This document shows positions 21,690 through 33,250 of a stretch of 64,000 nt of DNA, in pieces (position 1 is the first letter of the stretch; each line of letters begins with the position of its first letter). The translations under genes and the position numbers were made by a program. Source of the DNA: Yponomeuta sedellus (lineage: Eukaryota; Arthropoda; Insecta; Lepidoptera; Yponomeutidae); NCBI GenBank assembly GCA_934045075.1, contig OW203725.1, positions 21,046,214 to 21,110,213 on the forward strand, read 5' to 3'. The notes under the pieces were generated by a model that saw only the letters and a list, made by a program, of their open reading frames with translations, made no database searches and was not told the origin of the DNA.

Positions 21690-22589
21690 TGTCTTCGTCG
21701 ACGCCTCTCGACTTATCAGCCGGCGCCGTTCGGGATGGGTGCACTGAAAGGTCTGGGGATCCCTAGACTTCCCCGTCTATCCCAAGAGCTCTTTCCCCGG
21801 AAAGCTACCTACCTTCAGGCACTTTCACGGCACCACGTTTTCACCAAATGAGAATATTTTGGGCGATCCGTATTTCGCACTTTACACGAAGATTTAAGCC
21901 CGGCAATATAATGGCCACACAATTTTGGAAATGACACGTTCAACAAGAAAGAAGAAACAAGAGGGAAATTTTCAGGTTATCTGACAGATGACAAGTAGTT
22001 CCGCCCGTGATGGGTGCGTTCAAAAATCAAACTTCTATTCTAAACATATATATATATATAATGCAAATGAGTTTGAGCGTCTAATGCAACGATACCCCAC
22101 TGTGGGGGTACGTACTTAGAATCTGGAAAATTTCACTTTTCTTGTACTAATCGTCTCTGAGCTAGGGCCCGACAGAAGGACGAAAAAACAGACAGATGTC
22201 GACTAAGGAATCCTAAAAATGGGTACAACACGGCGTACTTAATGCCATGACCATTTTCTGCCAGTCAACGGCAGGAGGTAGGAAAAAAAGTTATCTTATC
22301 GTTCTTTATGATAAGTTTATTAACAATTCTAAGCACGATCATCCCTCGCTATATAGATAGAGATCACTTTGATGTACTTAAAAAAGGACACTACACAGAT
22401 ATTTCTTAACCTAAAAGTACAGACGGCGGCGATCCCTCACTAAAAAGAAAAAGTGATCTCTCCCTCGATTGAAGTCCTGTAAACGTATTGGCCAAGTTTT
22501 ATTGTAATTTGGTGTTGTTTGAACAAAAAAAAACTAACTACGTTTGTAAAGGAAGCGCTCCTTGCTTACCAGGGCTAATCTTGATGAAA
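21690..22589. other. No gene recognised
   Basis: Contains a short (TA)n run near 22047 and nothing else I can assign. Confidence 0.4.
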
Positions 22590-22740
22590 TGAAAGAGACC
22601 TGTCTGGATCGTGGCAAGAAACAGTCTCTGGTCTCTGACTATATACCCTTCCGGGATCACGCAAAGTAGGCTCTTTTTGTAGTCGAGTTGCGGTAAACCT
22701 AACCGTCACCAATACCCTTCCGGGGTACATACGTGAGTTA
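22590..22740 (+). repeat. LINE 3'-end fragment, partly duplicated
   Basis: Contains 'ctggatcgtggcaagaaaca', 'ctctggtctctgac', and 'acccttccggg' twice. It resembles the LINE end preceding the microsatellite at 24820-24906. Confidence 0.45.
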
Positions 22741-22769
22741 ATGATATGTTATCTTTTTGTGTCATCATC

Positions 22770-22945
22770 AAACCATTATGTCCCCACAGAAGGGCACGGG
22801 TCTCTTCCCTGAGGAAGGTATAGGCCATACTCAACCACGGGGTTAACTCCGGATTGGTGGAGGCTTGCAAGACTAGTGGCTGGTCTTACTGTCAGAAATT
22901 TTTAAACCACCCGCAGGCCTCTAACTTGGCTTAACGACTCTTTCT
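22770..22945 (-). mobile_element. 5S rRNA-headed SINE, subfamily B, truncated
   Basis: It carries the subfamily-B markers 'cctgaggaaggtataggcca' and 'aagactagtggctggtctta'. The 5S head is missing. Confidence 0.6.
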
Positions 22946-23514
22946 TTATACTAAATATCATCCAAATCCCTTTACCCGTTCATGCGTCAAAAAGGTCCAA
23001 ACATCTAAACGTACCTACTATTCACATTTACATTGTATGGGCCTACAGTATGAACTCTCAAAGTCGACAATTCGTTTCGGAGCACCAACTTTTATTTTCG
23101 TGAATATCCAGAACTTTTACGATGATCTAAGACAATAGATGTTCAGTCCAGAGCCCCCGGCAGAACCAAATCCCTTCGGCTGTAAACTCGGAAAAATATC
23201 ACGGTGTATTTCACGCTACAAATTAAGGCGCTCCATAAAGCTGGATGATTTAGAGCAAACGTGACTGGTGTGACATCCGTTAAATGAAGGTGTCTATACT
23301 CTGTACCAAATGAACGTTGCGCAGATGTAATTATAAACATACTGAACAAAGAGTCTGGGAGAAATTTCTCACTGATGTAAGCTCGCCCTTGTACATGTTT
23401 TGTCTTATGTAATCGTCCTGTTCAATGTTTCGTGTGCAATCGCGTCACACTCGACATCACATCACATCATCACACTATTTATAAATATTTATATCATGAT
23501 AATATCACATAAAT
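22946..23514. other. No gene recognised
   Basis: No convincing open frame or known repeat. Confidence 0.35.
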
Positions 23515-23717
23515 GTTATAAAGGCGAAAGTTTGTGAGTGTGTCTGTTTGTTTACTTCTTCACGTCTAAACGGCTGGAGCGATTTTAATAAAATTTAGTG
23601 TGGAGTTGACAGACACCCTGGATTAACACAGACTACGTTTTACTGCGGGAAAATATCTTATACCCATGGGAAAATCGATAAACCGCGGGTAACACTGCGG
23701 GGCACAGCTAGTAAAGT
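23515..23717. repeat. RTE-like LINE 3' tail
   Basis: 'aaagtttgtgagtgtgtctg', 'cttcttcacgtctaaacggc', and at the far end 'gcggggcacagctagtaaag'. Nearly the same series is at 27530-27735. Such tails are common in Lepidoptera; the orientation of the parent element is the complement ('actagctgtgccccgc'). Confidence 0.55.
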
Positions 23718-24062
23718 ACCTTATTCATAATGGTCCACTATCTTAAAACAGCTGCTAAAGAGTGTTATTTTTCATTCTGACTTAGGTCAATAGAAGAAGA
23801 CAGAGTGAGAATTAGCACTGCTTTAAGTTAGCAGACTATTATGAATAAGGGGGTAAATATTTATTTAAGCTATTCTATTAAAAACTCAGGTTGGCCGCCA
23901 AAACAGAACCGCCCCTGCATTAAATAACATTTTTCACATGCGACCCAGAAATTTGTTGGGTGATAATTTTAATGTCATGTTAGTACTTTTGTACGCCACG
24001 CTAACATACGCTACTCGAGATACTAATCCTGCGCAGACGATGTCGCGAGCAGCATCTAGTGG

Positions 24063-24196
24063 TATATAAAACGTCTGTCACCGGGCAAGTCCATTGAACA
24101 GTCATTTATACAACAATACACAACTAAGAGCAATGCCCTGCTACGTAATTTTAAAGATACAAGACCTTATGTCGCTCGCGATTAGAGCTACAGTTG
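24063..24196 (+). promoter_or_regulatory. Candidate TATA promoter and short first coding exon
   Basis: 'tatataaa' at 24063-24070 is followed by an arthropod-initiator-like 'acagtcatt' at 24099-24107. The ATG at 24133 then opens 21 codons (MPCYVILKIQ DLMSLAIRAT V) up to a donor 'ttg|gtaaga' at 24196/24197. The arrangement resembles small TATA-driven insect genes with a tiny first exon, but the peptide is not a clear signal sequence and no second exon is evident. The TATA-to-start spacing is slightly long. Could be chance. Confidence 0.25.
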
Positions 24197-24434
24197 GTAA
24201 GACCTTTGACTGTCGGTTATTGCTTTCTACAATGAAACGGATTCTACAAAGTAACTAGAAGATATTGATGCGATTAGCAAGTAGAATTCAAACTGCTATC
24301 ACAAAATAAGATAGATATATAAAAACTTTATACGAAAAGACTTAATATCTATTCACTTAATATCCGACAAATATATACATATAAAATAAGCATTCTAATA
24401 AATAAAGACGTAAGAAATATATGAAATGAATGAT

Positions 24435-24660
24435 ATCAACACTTTTTAGTCCCCATTGCTGAGGCACGGGTCTCTTCCTGTATCACAGGAACATTCGGCC
24501 ATACTCCACCACGGGGGCCAAGTCCGGGTAGGTGGAGGATTGTAAGACAGTGGCGGGCCTTACTGTCAGAAGTTATCAAGCCGCCCATAAGCCATCTGAC
24601 ATGGCCTAACGAGTCGTTAGAAACGACTGCCATTATATGACAGCCGGCACCAACGGTTTT
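24435..24660 (-). mobile_element. 5S rRNA-headed SINE, subfamily A, head missing
   Basis: Body from 'gatatcaacac' through 'ggaggattgtaagacagtgg' to 'acagccggcaccaacgg'. The 5S part beyond this point is absent. Confidence 0.65.
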
Positions 24661-24819
24661 ATTGTAGGTATACCGGAAAAAAATGTTACAGAAACAGCAG
24701 ATACAAAAGATAACCTACAATGGTCGGCGTTATTTATTACTAATAGCAATTTCTTTCTGACTTTTTTCTATTTGCGTGCGTATTTATTGGCGTGCGTGCA
24801 TGCAACGACTTATGAACGT

Positions 24820-25164
24820 TGATGAAGCGAAGGTGATCTGTCAGGATCGTGGCAAGTGGCAGTCCCTGGTCTCTGCCCACCCCTTTGGGATACAGGCGTG
24901 AGGTTATGTATGTATGTATGTATGTATGTATGTATGTATGTATGTATGTATGTATGTATGTATGTATGTATGTATGTATGTATGTATGTATGTATGTATG
25001 TATGTATGTATGTATGTATGTATGTATGTATGTATGTATGTATGTATGTATGTATGTATGTATGTATGTATGTATGTATGTATGTATGTATGTATGTATG
25101 TATGTATGTATGTATGTATGTATGTATGTATGTATGTATGTATGTATGTATGTATGTATGTATG
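24820..25164 (+). repeat. LINE 3' end followed by a (TATG)n microsatellite of about 260 bp
   Basis: 24829-24905 reads 'ggtgatctgtcaggatcgtg', 'gcagtccctggtctctgccc', 'gatacaggcgtgagg', a LINE terminus. From about 24906 to 25164 the sequence is an uninterrupted TATG repeat (roughly 65 units). The long Met-Tyr-Val-Cys and Tyr-Ile-His-Thr frames across it are artefacts of the repeat. Confidence 0.85.
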
Positions 25165-25547
25165 TTTCTTCTATTTTGAGGAAGAAAACAAAAACTAAAT
25201 TATACGAAAAGTAAACTGTAAATGACAAACCCCATGTCATTTCAGGTTATTCTGTGTATCGGATAGTCACAAGTGTGCACAGTCGTCATAAATAACTTTG
25301 AACACTGTTTAACCAGTGGTAATTAAGACCATAATGTTTCTTTGATGTTATCAAATCGTTCGCTCTGTAGAGAACGACGCAGTTCTTGCTGGGCGCAGTT
25401 TATTTCGAGTTACAGTAATTAATTTTACTAAATAAGCTTTCAATGAAAGAGAACTGAACTAGTACTGACTGTACTAGTGTTATCTTGCCACTGTGCGTTG
25501 TACATTGCTTCTTTTAAAAGAAATTATTTCCTTCGTCTGACCAATGA

Positions 25548-25992
25548 AGCGCTCGTGGCCTAGTCGAACCGAGTGATTGGAAGCAATCGCTTGATTTAAA
25601 CAACAACAGGCGCGATCAAGTGCAGGATGGGTGACCGTCCCGTGACTACCGCTAGTGGCATTTTTTCCCAGCGCTTCCGTGCTTCGCAAGGATCGTTCCG
25701 CCGTTTGTGCCGGCTGTCATATAATGGCAGTCGTTAAGGCATGTCAGAGGCCTTATGGGCGGTTTGATAACTTCTGAAAGTAGGTCCGCCACTGTCTTGC
25801 GATCCTCCACCATTGTATGTCGCCACTGCTGAGGCACGGTCCTCTTCCTACATCGCAGGAAGGTTAGGCCATACTCCATCACGGGGTCCAGTCCGGGTTA
25901 GTGTAAGATTGTAACACAGTGGCGGACCTTACTATCTGAAGATATCAAACCGCCGATAAGGCCTCTTAGATGGCTTAACGACTGCCATTACA
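25548..25992. mobile_element. Two 5S-headed SINE copies joined tail to tail
   Basis: 25548-25811 is a plus-strand copy with an intact 5S-like head ('gatgggtgaccgtcccgtga'). At 25812 it meets a minus-strand copy that starts at its own 3' end ('ttgtatgtcgccactgctga') and runs to about 25992. The two share about 170 bp in opposite orientation and can fold back. Confidence 0.7.
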
Positions 25993-26087
25993 TACTTTGC
26001 ATATATTGCGTTATATTTGTATATTTCTTATTTAAGTATATAAAATTTTGAAATAAATTTTGTATCTGCACAAAAACCTCATATTAG

Positions 26088-26650
26088 ATTAGATTAGAGC
26101 TCTTTATTTTACACATCAAAATATAAAATACATTAAACTGCTTACATATTATCTAAGTCTGGTTGTTTTTGTATTTGCACCGAATGATCTAGATCTGTGG
26201 TCACTAATATGAAAAAAGTACTGCTTGCACGTCCTGCTTGCTTGTGTACTATATAGCATAGTGATCGTGTTGTATGTGAGTTATTTATAAATCTATTCAC
26301 TTATTTATTTCACTTGCAAAGTCACCGGTATAGAACTGAATAGAGTGCACACTTGTAAAAGTTGATTTGCTGTCGAATGTACTGAGCAATCAATGAAGAC
26401 TAAACACTTTTGCGCCATCGTTTCAGCGAGCTTTTAGGTTTACTATATTTCGTAATGCTTAACGACTCTTGCACTCAGATCTGAACCTTAATGGGATTAA
26501 TGAGGCAATTACAACCCGGGAGACGAGTCTACTAAATCAGTTGCGTGTATTTTAATAAACGGTTCGATACAGTGGTATTAATACGACAGTATAGATAGAT
26601 AGAGAACACTTTATTGCACAACCAGAAAAAGAATACAACCATGATTTCTT
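26088..26650 (-). repeat. LINE tails and unassigned DNA
   Basis: 26088-26160 ('agagctctttattttacaca') and 26590-26650 ('agaacactttattgcacaac' after 'agatagatag') are minus-strand LINE-tail ends with poly(A)-signal complements. The DNA between is unassigned. Confidence 0.4.
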
Positions 26651-26749
26651 AAATCTAAGTAATGTTATACAAATTGTCGGTCTGCCAATTACTGCCTTAT
26701 TGACGCTGTGTACAATGGCAGAAACGAAAAGTTAATGGCACATACACCA

Positions 26750-26848
26750 AATACACACACATGCACCGCCACACTCACGTGTATACACACACACACACAT
26801 ACACACCCTCACACACACACACACACACGCACGCACGCACTCACACGT

Positions 26849-26883
<35 letters not shown>

Positions 26884-26915
26884 ACACGCACAAATACACG
26901 CACCGGCGCACACAT
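26750..26915 (+). repeat. Imperfect (CA)n microsatellite
   Basis: CA runs broken by CG, TC and AA steps over about 165 bp. The Thr/His-rich frame across it is not a gene. Confidence 0.85.
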
Positions 26916-26917
26916 AG

Positions 26918-27529
26918 CTTAATTTGTTCAATCTTATTTTTTGCTACAAATAATATGTTTTTAAGTATACCTAACTCCTACCAAATAGTTTAAATAGTGG
27001 CTACAGAAGAGCGGAGTGTCCTAAATCAAGCATCCTTAGGCTTAAATAGGGGCTCCAAATACGGCTTAGATCAATGTACCTTTAGTTGATGAAATAACCA
27101 TTTTATATTTATTTATTAATCTTTGTTCTTTCATTTATTTATTGATTAATCTGTTGGCACTCAAGTAGTCCGTGTAACTTAAATCAGTATATCCGGTGTC
27201 TATACCATTATAGAGGTTTCACTGTTTCCTTTGTCATTTTTATCGCATCACATTGATAAAACCCAAAAATTTAGTCTTTATTTTACACATGAAGTAGACA
27301 TGGATCCAATACACGTAACTTATCTACTACAGTCCACTAAGCACTACTTGTCAGTAGACGACCCGTCAACTAAAAGTTTAGTAGACTCTGAGCCCTGTTC
27401 TTATTGAATGAGGGAATGAGTTGGGGGATAATGGATTAGTTGCCGTCTCTTTCTAACTCTCGAATGCAAATGGATTAGTACAATATGTCAGGTTTACGAA
27501 CAAGACTAAAATATTATCACACCACACTA
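26918..27529. other. No gene recognised
   Basis: AT-rich, no convincing coding or repeat signal. Confidence 0.35.
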
Positions 27530-27735
27530 AACTATTATAAAGGAGAAAGTTTGTGAGTGTGTATGTTTGTTACTTCTTCACGTCTAAACAGCTAGAGGGA
27601 TTTTAATAAAATTTGATATGGAGTTAGCTAACTCCCTAAGTCGACAAATAGGCTACTTTTTATTGCGGGAAAATATCTTATTCCCATGGAAAAATCAACA
27701 AGCCGCGGGTGACACCGCGAGGCGCAGCTAGTGAA
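27530..27735. repeat. RTE-like LINE 3' tail
   Basis: A second copy of the 23515-23717 tail ('aaagtttgtgagtgtgtatg', 'cttcttcacgtctaaacagc', 'gcgcagctagtgaag'), with scattered differences. Confidence 0.55.
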
Positions 27736-27824
27736 GACAAAAGCGAAGATCTGGAAACTAAATGAAACTAGAAAACACTTTTAATTGAATAGTATTTCTT
27801 AATGATTTACGATACTCATACATT

Positions 27825-27945
27825 GTTATCGAGACCACGGCAACTGTAACGCTGCCGAAACGTCGGGAACTAAGGTAATTACGTTTTACCTAATAAATAA
27901 TCGCGATTTGACCCGTTTAATATACGACTCTTAATGGATATGTCG
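27825..27945. repeat. Dispersed repeat fragment
   Basis: 'gagaccacggcaactgtaac' and 'gccgaaacgtcgggaactaa', then 'taataaataatcgcg'. I know strings of this type as a common lepidopteran repeat end, but cannot assign the class. Confidence 0.35.
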
Positions 27946-28254
27946 TTTTGTTCAAAGAATTACAGTCTTAACCAGGCAATAGCATAATAATGCCCACACT
28001 AAATTGAACCATAGTTATCAACCCTTATATCGTCGGTATAAAGGTAAAACTCATTAACTGCTTTTCCATTTTTTTATTTATATACTGATAATTATTTTTG
28101 CCCAAAAATAACACTATCTAGTACCTATACTAAAAAAAAAATAACGATGGGTGAGCGTTTTTATTTCTGTGCTAAATATTATATTCTCAAATTCACATTA
28201 GCGCAGTTTCTACGATTAGGCTCATTTGCAGTTACTGAATTTTACCTTTATACC

Positions 28255-28602
28255 GACGATATGGCACCACTGCTGGGGCACGGGTCACTTCCTGCAGCGC
28301 ATGAGGGTTAGGCCATACTCCACCACGGGGGCCAAGTCCGGGTTGGTTGAGGATTGTAAGACAATGGCCGGCCTTACTGTCAGAAGTTATCAAGCCGCCC
28401 ATAAGGCCTCTGACATGACTTAACGACTGCCATGATATGACAGCCGGCACCAATGGCTTAACGTGCCTTGCGAAGCACGGAAGCGCTCGGTAAAATGCCA
28501 CGGGACGCTCACCCATCGTGTACCTGACCGCGCCTGTTGTTGCTTAAACCAAGTGATTGATTCCCATCACTCGGGTCGCCTAGGCCACGAGCGCTTCACG
28601 AA
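28255..28602 (-). mobile_element. 5S rRNA-headed SINE, near full length
   Basis: A subfamily A body from 'ggcaccactgctggggcacg' to the head ('cctgaccgcgcctgttgttg', 'gtgattgattcccatcactc', 'taggccacgagcgcttcacg'). Confidence 0.7.
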
Positions 28603-28949
28603 TTGAACCTTATAAACTTGAAATACAGTCCAAAACCAATGAAAAACTGAATCAATGGAATCCGTGCATGCAACGACAAAATAATTTTTTGAAGACCCAG
28701 ATCTCTGCCTACCCCTTCGCTATTAGCGTAAGTTTGTGTTGTTATTTACAGTCCTATTTACACTGCCAAAAGTACGATTCCACTAAAGCGCTGCTCTGAT
28801 GAAGTAGAGTTTCTTTGTTAGTACCTATCTTCTCCAACAATAATCGTATGAATTCGGAAACTAACCACTTTGACGCTCAATAAGTAAACATGTTGTATTT
28901 ATTACGAATAAAACTTTGAATAAAATTAAAAGCTTGGTCAAAGAAGACG

Positions 28950-29625
28950 AAAAACCGGCTAAGTGTGATCTGACTCGTGCATCGAGGGTTCTGTACTATC
29001 TCACTTTTTTTTGTAAATATTTAAAGAATTTAATGAGTCTGACTGTCCACGCCAACTTTAATGCCTGTATGTTTATGTACGTACCGTTTTTACGATAAAG
29101 CATTAACAAAAAAACTCCGAACGCGTTAGTTGTATGTATGGAACAACATCATCATCAACCCATTACGTCCGTCCCCACCGAGGGCAGACGTTTCTGCCCT
29201 GAGGATGGTATAGGCCATACTCCACCACGGGGGCCAAGTCCGGATTGGTGGAGGCTTGCAAGACTAGTGGCTGGTCTGTCAGAACTTTGCAAGCCGCCTT
29301 AAGGTCTTTGACTTGGCTTAACGACTGCCATTACATTACAGCCGGCACCAACGATTTTACGTGCCTTGCGAAGCACGGAAGCGCTACAAAAAAATGCCAA
29401 GCGTTAGTCTCAACATAAATAATTTAATGTACTAACCCGTGCTAAGCCGCCTATTAGCTCAGGTGGGAGAGCGCTGGCACGGTTAGCAAGAGGTCGCAGG
29501 TTCGAGTCAAGGCATGGGTGGAATTTTTAGCCTCTAAATAGATTTTTACAAATTGGTTCCAATCACTCGGTTCCACCAGGCCGCGAGCGCTGCATGTACG
29601 GAACCCTAAAACCGATTAAATTTTC
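28950..29625 (+). repeat. 'GGTTCCGTA' dispersed repeat with nested SINEs
   Basis: It begins 'aaaaccggctaagtgtgatc' and 'tgactcgtgcatcgagggtt', and ends 'gtacggaaccctaaaaccg' at about 29596-29614. Between them are a subfamily-B 5S-headed SINE (29140-29399 and 29548-29592, minus) and, inside that, a tRNA-like SINE (29430-29547). Confidence 0.55.
29430..29547 (+). mobile_element. tRNA-like SINE nested in a 5S-headed SINE
   Basis: 'ctattagctcaggtgggaga', 'gcgctggcacggttagcaag' and 'gaatttttagcctctaaata' identify it. It is preceded by a short piece of its own 3' end in reverse ('actaacccgtgctaag'), so it is another partly fold-back copy. Confidence 0.6.
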
Positions 29626-30560
29626 TCACACGGTGTAACTCCTCATTGGTCAAATTACCTACAAATTACATTTGGAACTGTTATAGCCGCCCAATAAACC
29701 CTCAATGTTATCCCATAAATTCCAATAAAAGTTGATAGTATCAATGTAGCATCGATATTACGTTATTTATGGCCTAATAGTTTCCTATCACTTATGCAAG
29801 TACAGTTTGATACAAAAAGAATGCTCTTCTATATAGTGTCTAACTAAACTCTAGCGGTAGAGCGGTAGGTACGGAAAAAACTCTATAAGCGCCGATTAAA
29901 ATGGTCTGTGGTGGAGACGTAAAAAAACATAGAACACGACTATACACAATAAATGCATAATATTCTGTTTTGCAGTTCTATGTTTTTTTCTTGAGAATTT
30001 TGGTTGTGGTTTGTAAGAAATATATTTCATGTGAGCATTCTTTATTAGAGCGTGGAAAACCATCCAATATTATTTTAAAGCTGAGATCCCTTCAGGAGGC
30101 CCTCAGTGACGTCAGAGCGCTGCTCAGTGCTGATCTTCTGATAAGAGTTAGGCTGGCCGAAGCGATTTCAAGATAATAGGTACTAATTGTGGAAATCTCA
30201 GGCTTAAGTAACGAACGAACGCCTTCTAAGTACTGACCTTGAAAATAACAGTTTTTTAAAAATTTTCAGACAATTTTTTTTAACCTTTTGTTATTATCAA
30301 GGTCAAGACTTCTTCTCCGCTCCTTTAACTCCTAGGGAAGTTAGCTTCCAACTCCTAGCTTCCAATTCAGGTCAGCTAGTACCGACGGTGAAGTCGTAGG
30401 AGAATTATTTGAGGTGTTAGGCCTGCACGTCCCAGGCACTGCAGCATCCGAGTGGCCCCTTCACCCATATCTATTGTGAGTGAAGATGCCACTGGACGCG
30501 GTATAAATCATCTCATTACGTAGGGAGGCCAATGTAGTAGGAGGAAAGGGTCTAGCAAGC
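29626..30560. other. No gene recognised
   Basis: Short open stretches occur (for example around 29970-30170) but have no recognisable domain and no supporting splice structure. Confidence 0.35.
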
Positions 30561-31027
30561 TAAAGGCCTGCGCAGACGAGGGACTTGTATATGGAACAAA
30601 TATATAGCATTGTTGCTGTTATGAACTGGAATTAAAGGTCTGCGGAGACAAGGGACTTTTGTCCTCGAGGGAAAAAAGTCGCTGAATCGTAAAAAAAATC
30701 CTCCGACTACTTGACGCGGACTCGACGCCTACGGTGTGCGGTCATTTTGTTGCCCGGAAATTGAGTGAAGCGTACGCTATGGAAGCAAATATTCTGAGAT
30801 TACATTGTTTTGTAATTTACATGAAGTTGAAAAAGGAAAGGCGTTTTAAAAGAAAACATCGAACTTTTGTCCAGTCCAGTCTCTTGATGTCCTCGGTAAT
30901 TTGAGGGACTTTTTGTACGAGGTACTTTTAGTCTTTCGTGTGCGTTATTCGATACAATTTATAAGAGATCTATATCGGTGGTCAAAAAAGTACCCGGGGG
31001 ATAGTTCGTCGTCTGCGCAGGCCTTAA
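30561..31027. mobile_element. Inverted-repeat element with 'aaggcctgcgcagacga' ends
   Basis: 'aaggcctgcgcagacga' at 30563 is complementary to the end at 31006-31025. An extra partial copy ('aaaggtctgcggagaca') starts at about 30633. About 465 bp, no coding capacity. Confidence 0.6.
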
Positions 31028-31032
31028 GGGAA

Positions 31033-31543
31033 CAAGATTGGCCCACGAAAGCAGTCTGGCTGATTTTTATGGTGGTACACTGGTTTAACCCAAGGTTAAT
31101 CTGTGCCAAAAATCAAGGTATTTTTAAAACTAATATTTTACGTAATCCTCGCAAGCTAGAATAATCAAATAAAATTACGATGAATGGGGATAAAATAAAC
31201 TAGTAAATGAATATTTTTACGGAATAGTAGGGTAATACTTATTAATATTAGGGCCCTACTATTAAAGTTCAGAAAAAACATTGTTATAATTGTTTCAGTA
31301 ATTTTTTTGACACTTTTTTTGATGTACCTCCATCTACCAAAAAAATCTCGAAATAAAGACCTCTACAAGTGCTTACTAAAACATTTTCAAAAATCATGGT
31401 ACGTCATGCCAAAAAAAAACATTTGCAATACAATACCAGTATTTAAGTAACAGAGTAGTAGTATGTTGTAATCTCTTTAGTAACCTTGGCTTAAAGTGCA
31501 CCACCATAAAAATCAGCCACATCGCTTTCGTGGGCCAATCTTG
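31033..31543. mobile_element. Inverted-repeat element with about 65-bp ends
   Basis: 31033-31098 ('caagattggcccacgaaagc', 'ggctgatttttatggtggt') is complementary to 31481-31543. The AT-rich centre has no open frame. Its left end lies a few bases from the previous element's right end. Confidence 0.6.
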
Positions 31544-31859
31544 ATCCGTTAGCCTGCTAGACCCTTTGATGTGCATCCGACTGTACCTCTAGTCGACACT
31601 AAGTACGATCTAAATTCAATTATATGCTTTAGCGCAAAAGTCTAAAGCATTAAGATTGATCGGAAGTCCACTATACAGTCGACAGCAGGACAAACTTTAA
31701 CAGAGTAGATTGCACGCGTGTAAAGGTCAAAGTGATGTCGACGGTTCGTCTCAGAGTCAAATTCAATGCCCAAATTCAGCGACCGAAGCAAATTGACAGA
31801 GGCCATTTTTAGTCGTCTCACGATTTCGATTCTTTCGTCTTAGAATACGTGCTCCGCCC

Positions 31860-31955
31860 AGACATCAATCAATATTGGTCAACCACTACCTAGGATGGTT
31901 ATAGATGGGTATAGATGGCCAATGGTTTTACATTAGACAAACATATTATGTTAGA
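31860..31955. repeat. Degenerate relative of the 32909-33032 MITE
   Basis: It shares 'ccactacctaggatggtta' and a similar following block, but its ends are eroded. Confidence 0.45.
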
Positions 31956-32188
31956 AGTTAGAAAAGACGGAGGATTTTTGTTGTAATAATACTGGCGAAT
32001 CTCATTTATTCGTTGATATTTAAATATGATGTTTTTTGTTTTAAAAAAACCCATTTAGAGGCTTAAACCTATTTAGGTTTTTTTATGTTTTGTTCCTTTT
32101 CTATGACTTTCACTTTTCTCCGTACTTCAACAAGAACTGTTGAAGTGCGGAGCTAATAAACAGTTTGATATTCTTTGAATAATTTGTT

Positions 32189-32370
32189 ATATGGACTACT
32201 AGCTGACCCAGCCGAACTTCGCACCGCCTAACAGTCGATTCTTTAATTTTTTTTATTTTTCTCTCCGTAAGAACTATCCTTGTACTTCAAGGAATATTCT
32301 AAAAAAAAAATTATCGATATCGGTTTAGCTGCTCTCGAGATTTGCGCTTACCAACACATTCAGCGAGTCA
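32189..32370. repeat. RTE-like LINE 3' tail
   Basis: 'tagctgacccagccgaactt', 'cgcctaacagtcgattcttt', 'caaggaatattctaaaaaaa' and 'cttaccaacacattcagcga'. Copies lie at 40620-40705 and 44375-44540 (complementary) and at 50918-51100. Confidence 0.6.
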
Positions 32371-32895
32371 TTTTTAGGGTTCCGTACCTCAAAAGGAAAA
32401 AACGGAACCCTTATAGGATCACTTTGTTGTCCGTCTGTCCGTCCGTCCGTCCGTCTGTCAAGACCCTTTTTCTCAGGAACGCGTGGAAGTATGAAGCTGA
32501 AATTTATATCAATTACTCAGGTCTACTGTCCTTTGAATCTGTGAAAAAATCAAACTTCTAAGCCAACGCAATCAAAAGATACAGCCGTTTATGCCGCAAA
32601 TTTTCGACACTTGCAAGGGAATCAAAACCTACAGGGTGCTTCCCGTGAACTCAGAATCTTGAAATTTGGTACGAAGCAACGTCTTATAGCATAGATAAAG
32701 GAAAAATTACGAAAACCATAAATTTTTAGTTACATCACATAATATATATTTTTTTAATAATTTTAAACTTACTACCCATTTCCTCATAAACGCGTAGAGG
32801 TATTAAATTGAAATTCATACCAAATACTCAGGTCTATAATACAGTTTTGTACGGAACCCTCGGTGCGCGAGTCTGACTCGCACTTGGCCGGTTTT
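32371..32895 (-). repeat. 'GGTTCCGTA' dispersed repeat, young copy
   Basis: It runs from 'tagggttccgtacctcaaaa' to 'gcgagtctgactcgcacttg' and 'gccggttttt', including (CCGT)n. Nearly every base matches 51425-51990, apart from about 50 extra bases near the end of that copy, so both are recent. The Met-Tyr-Phe-type frame here is not a gene. Confidence 0.75.
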
Positions 32896-32908
32896 TTATA
32901 TTATAGAA

Positions 32909-33032
32909 GATAACTATACGTGAGTCCAATGTGAAACCATTTGTCATCTATATTGGTGATCCACTACCTAGGATGGTTACATATGGCTATTGATGGTCAA
33001 TAATTTTACATTGGACTCACATATGGTTATAG
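32909..33032. mobile_element. 124-bp MITE
   Basis: The 24-bp ends 32909-32932 and 33009-33032 are complementary ('cgtgagtccaatgt' / 'acattggactcac'), with a few mismatches. The centre holds 'ccactacctaggatggtta'. Confidence 0.6.
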
Positions 33033-33109
33033 TAACGAAACGAAATCATCAAGCAGAGGCCTAATTCATGACACCACAATTCTGTGACAATTCGAGTCAA
33101 CACATAAAC

Positions 33110-33250
33110 TCTCGTCTGTATCTCGGAGGGGTAAGCAAAGACAAAGGTTTGCCATTTGCCACGATCCTGACAGACGCTTCACCTACATTCAATAGTCATG
33201 CACACAAAACTCTGACGTACATTAATCCCCTATATAATCGAGGTTGGTCA
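33110..33250 (-). repeat. LINE 3'-end fragment
   Basis: The complement contains 'aggatcgtggcaaatggcaa' and 'gtctttgcttacccctccga', the same end as 24829-24905, with upstream sequence also resembling 24740-24830. Confidence 0.5.

Noticed and set aside
24740..25240. Long frames of repeated Met-Tyr-Val-Cys or Tyr-Ile-His-Thr
   Set aside because: They are translations of the (TATG)n microsatellite in several frames and not proteins.
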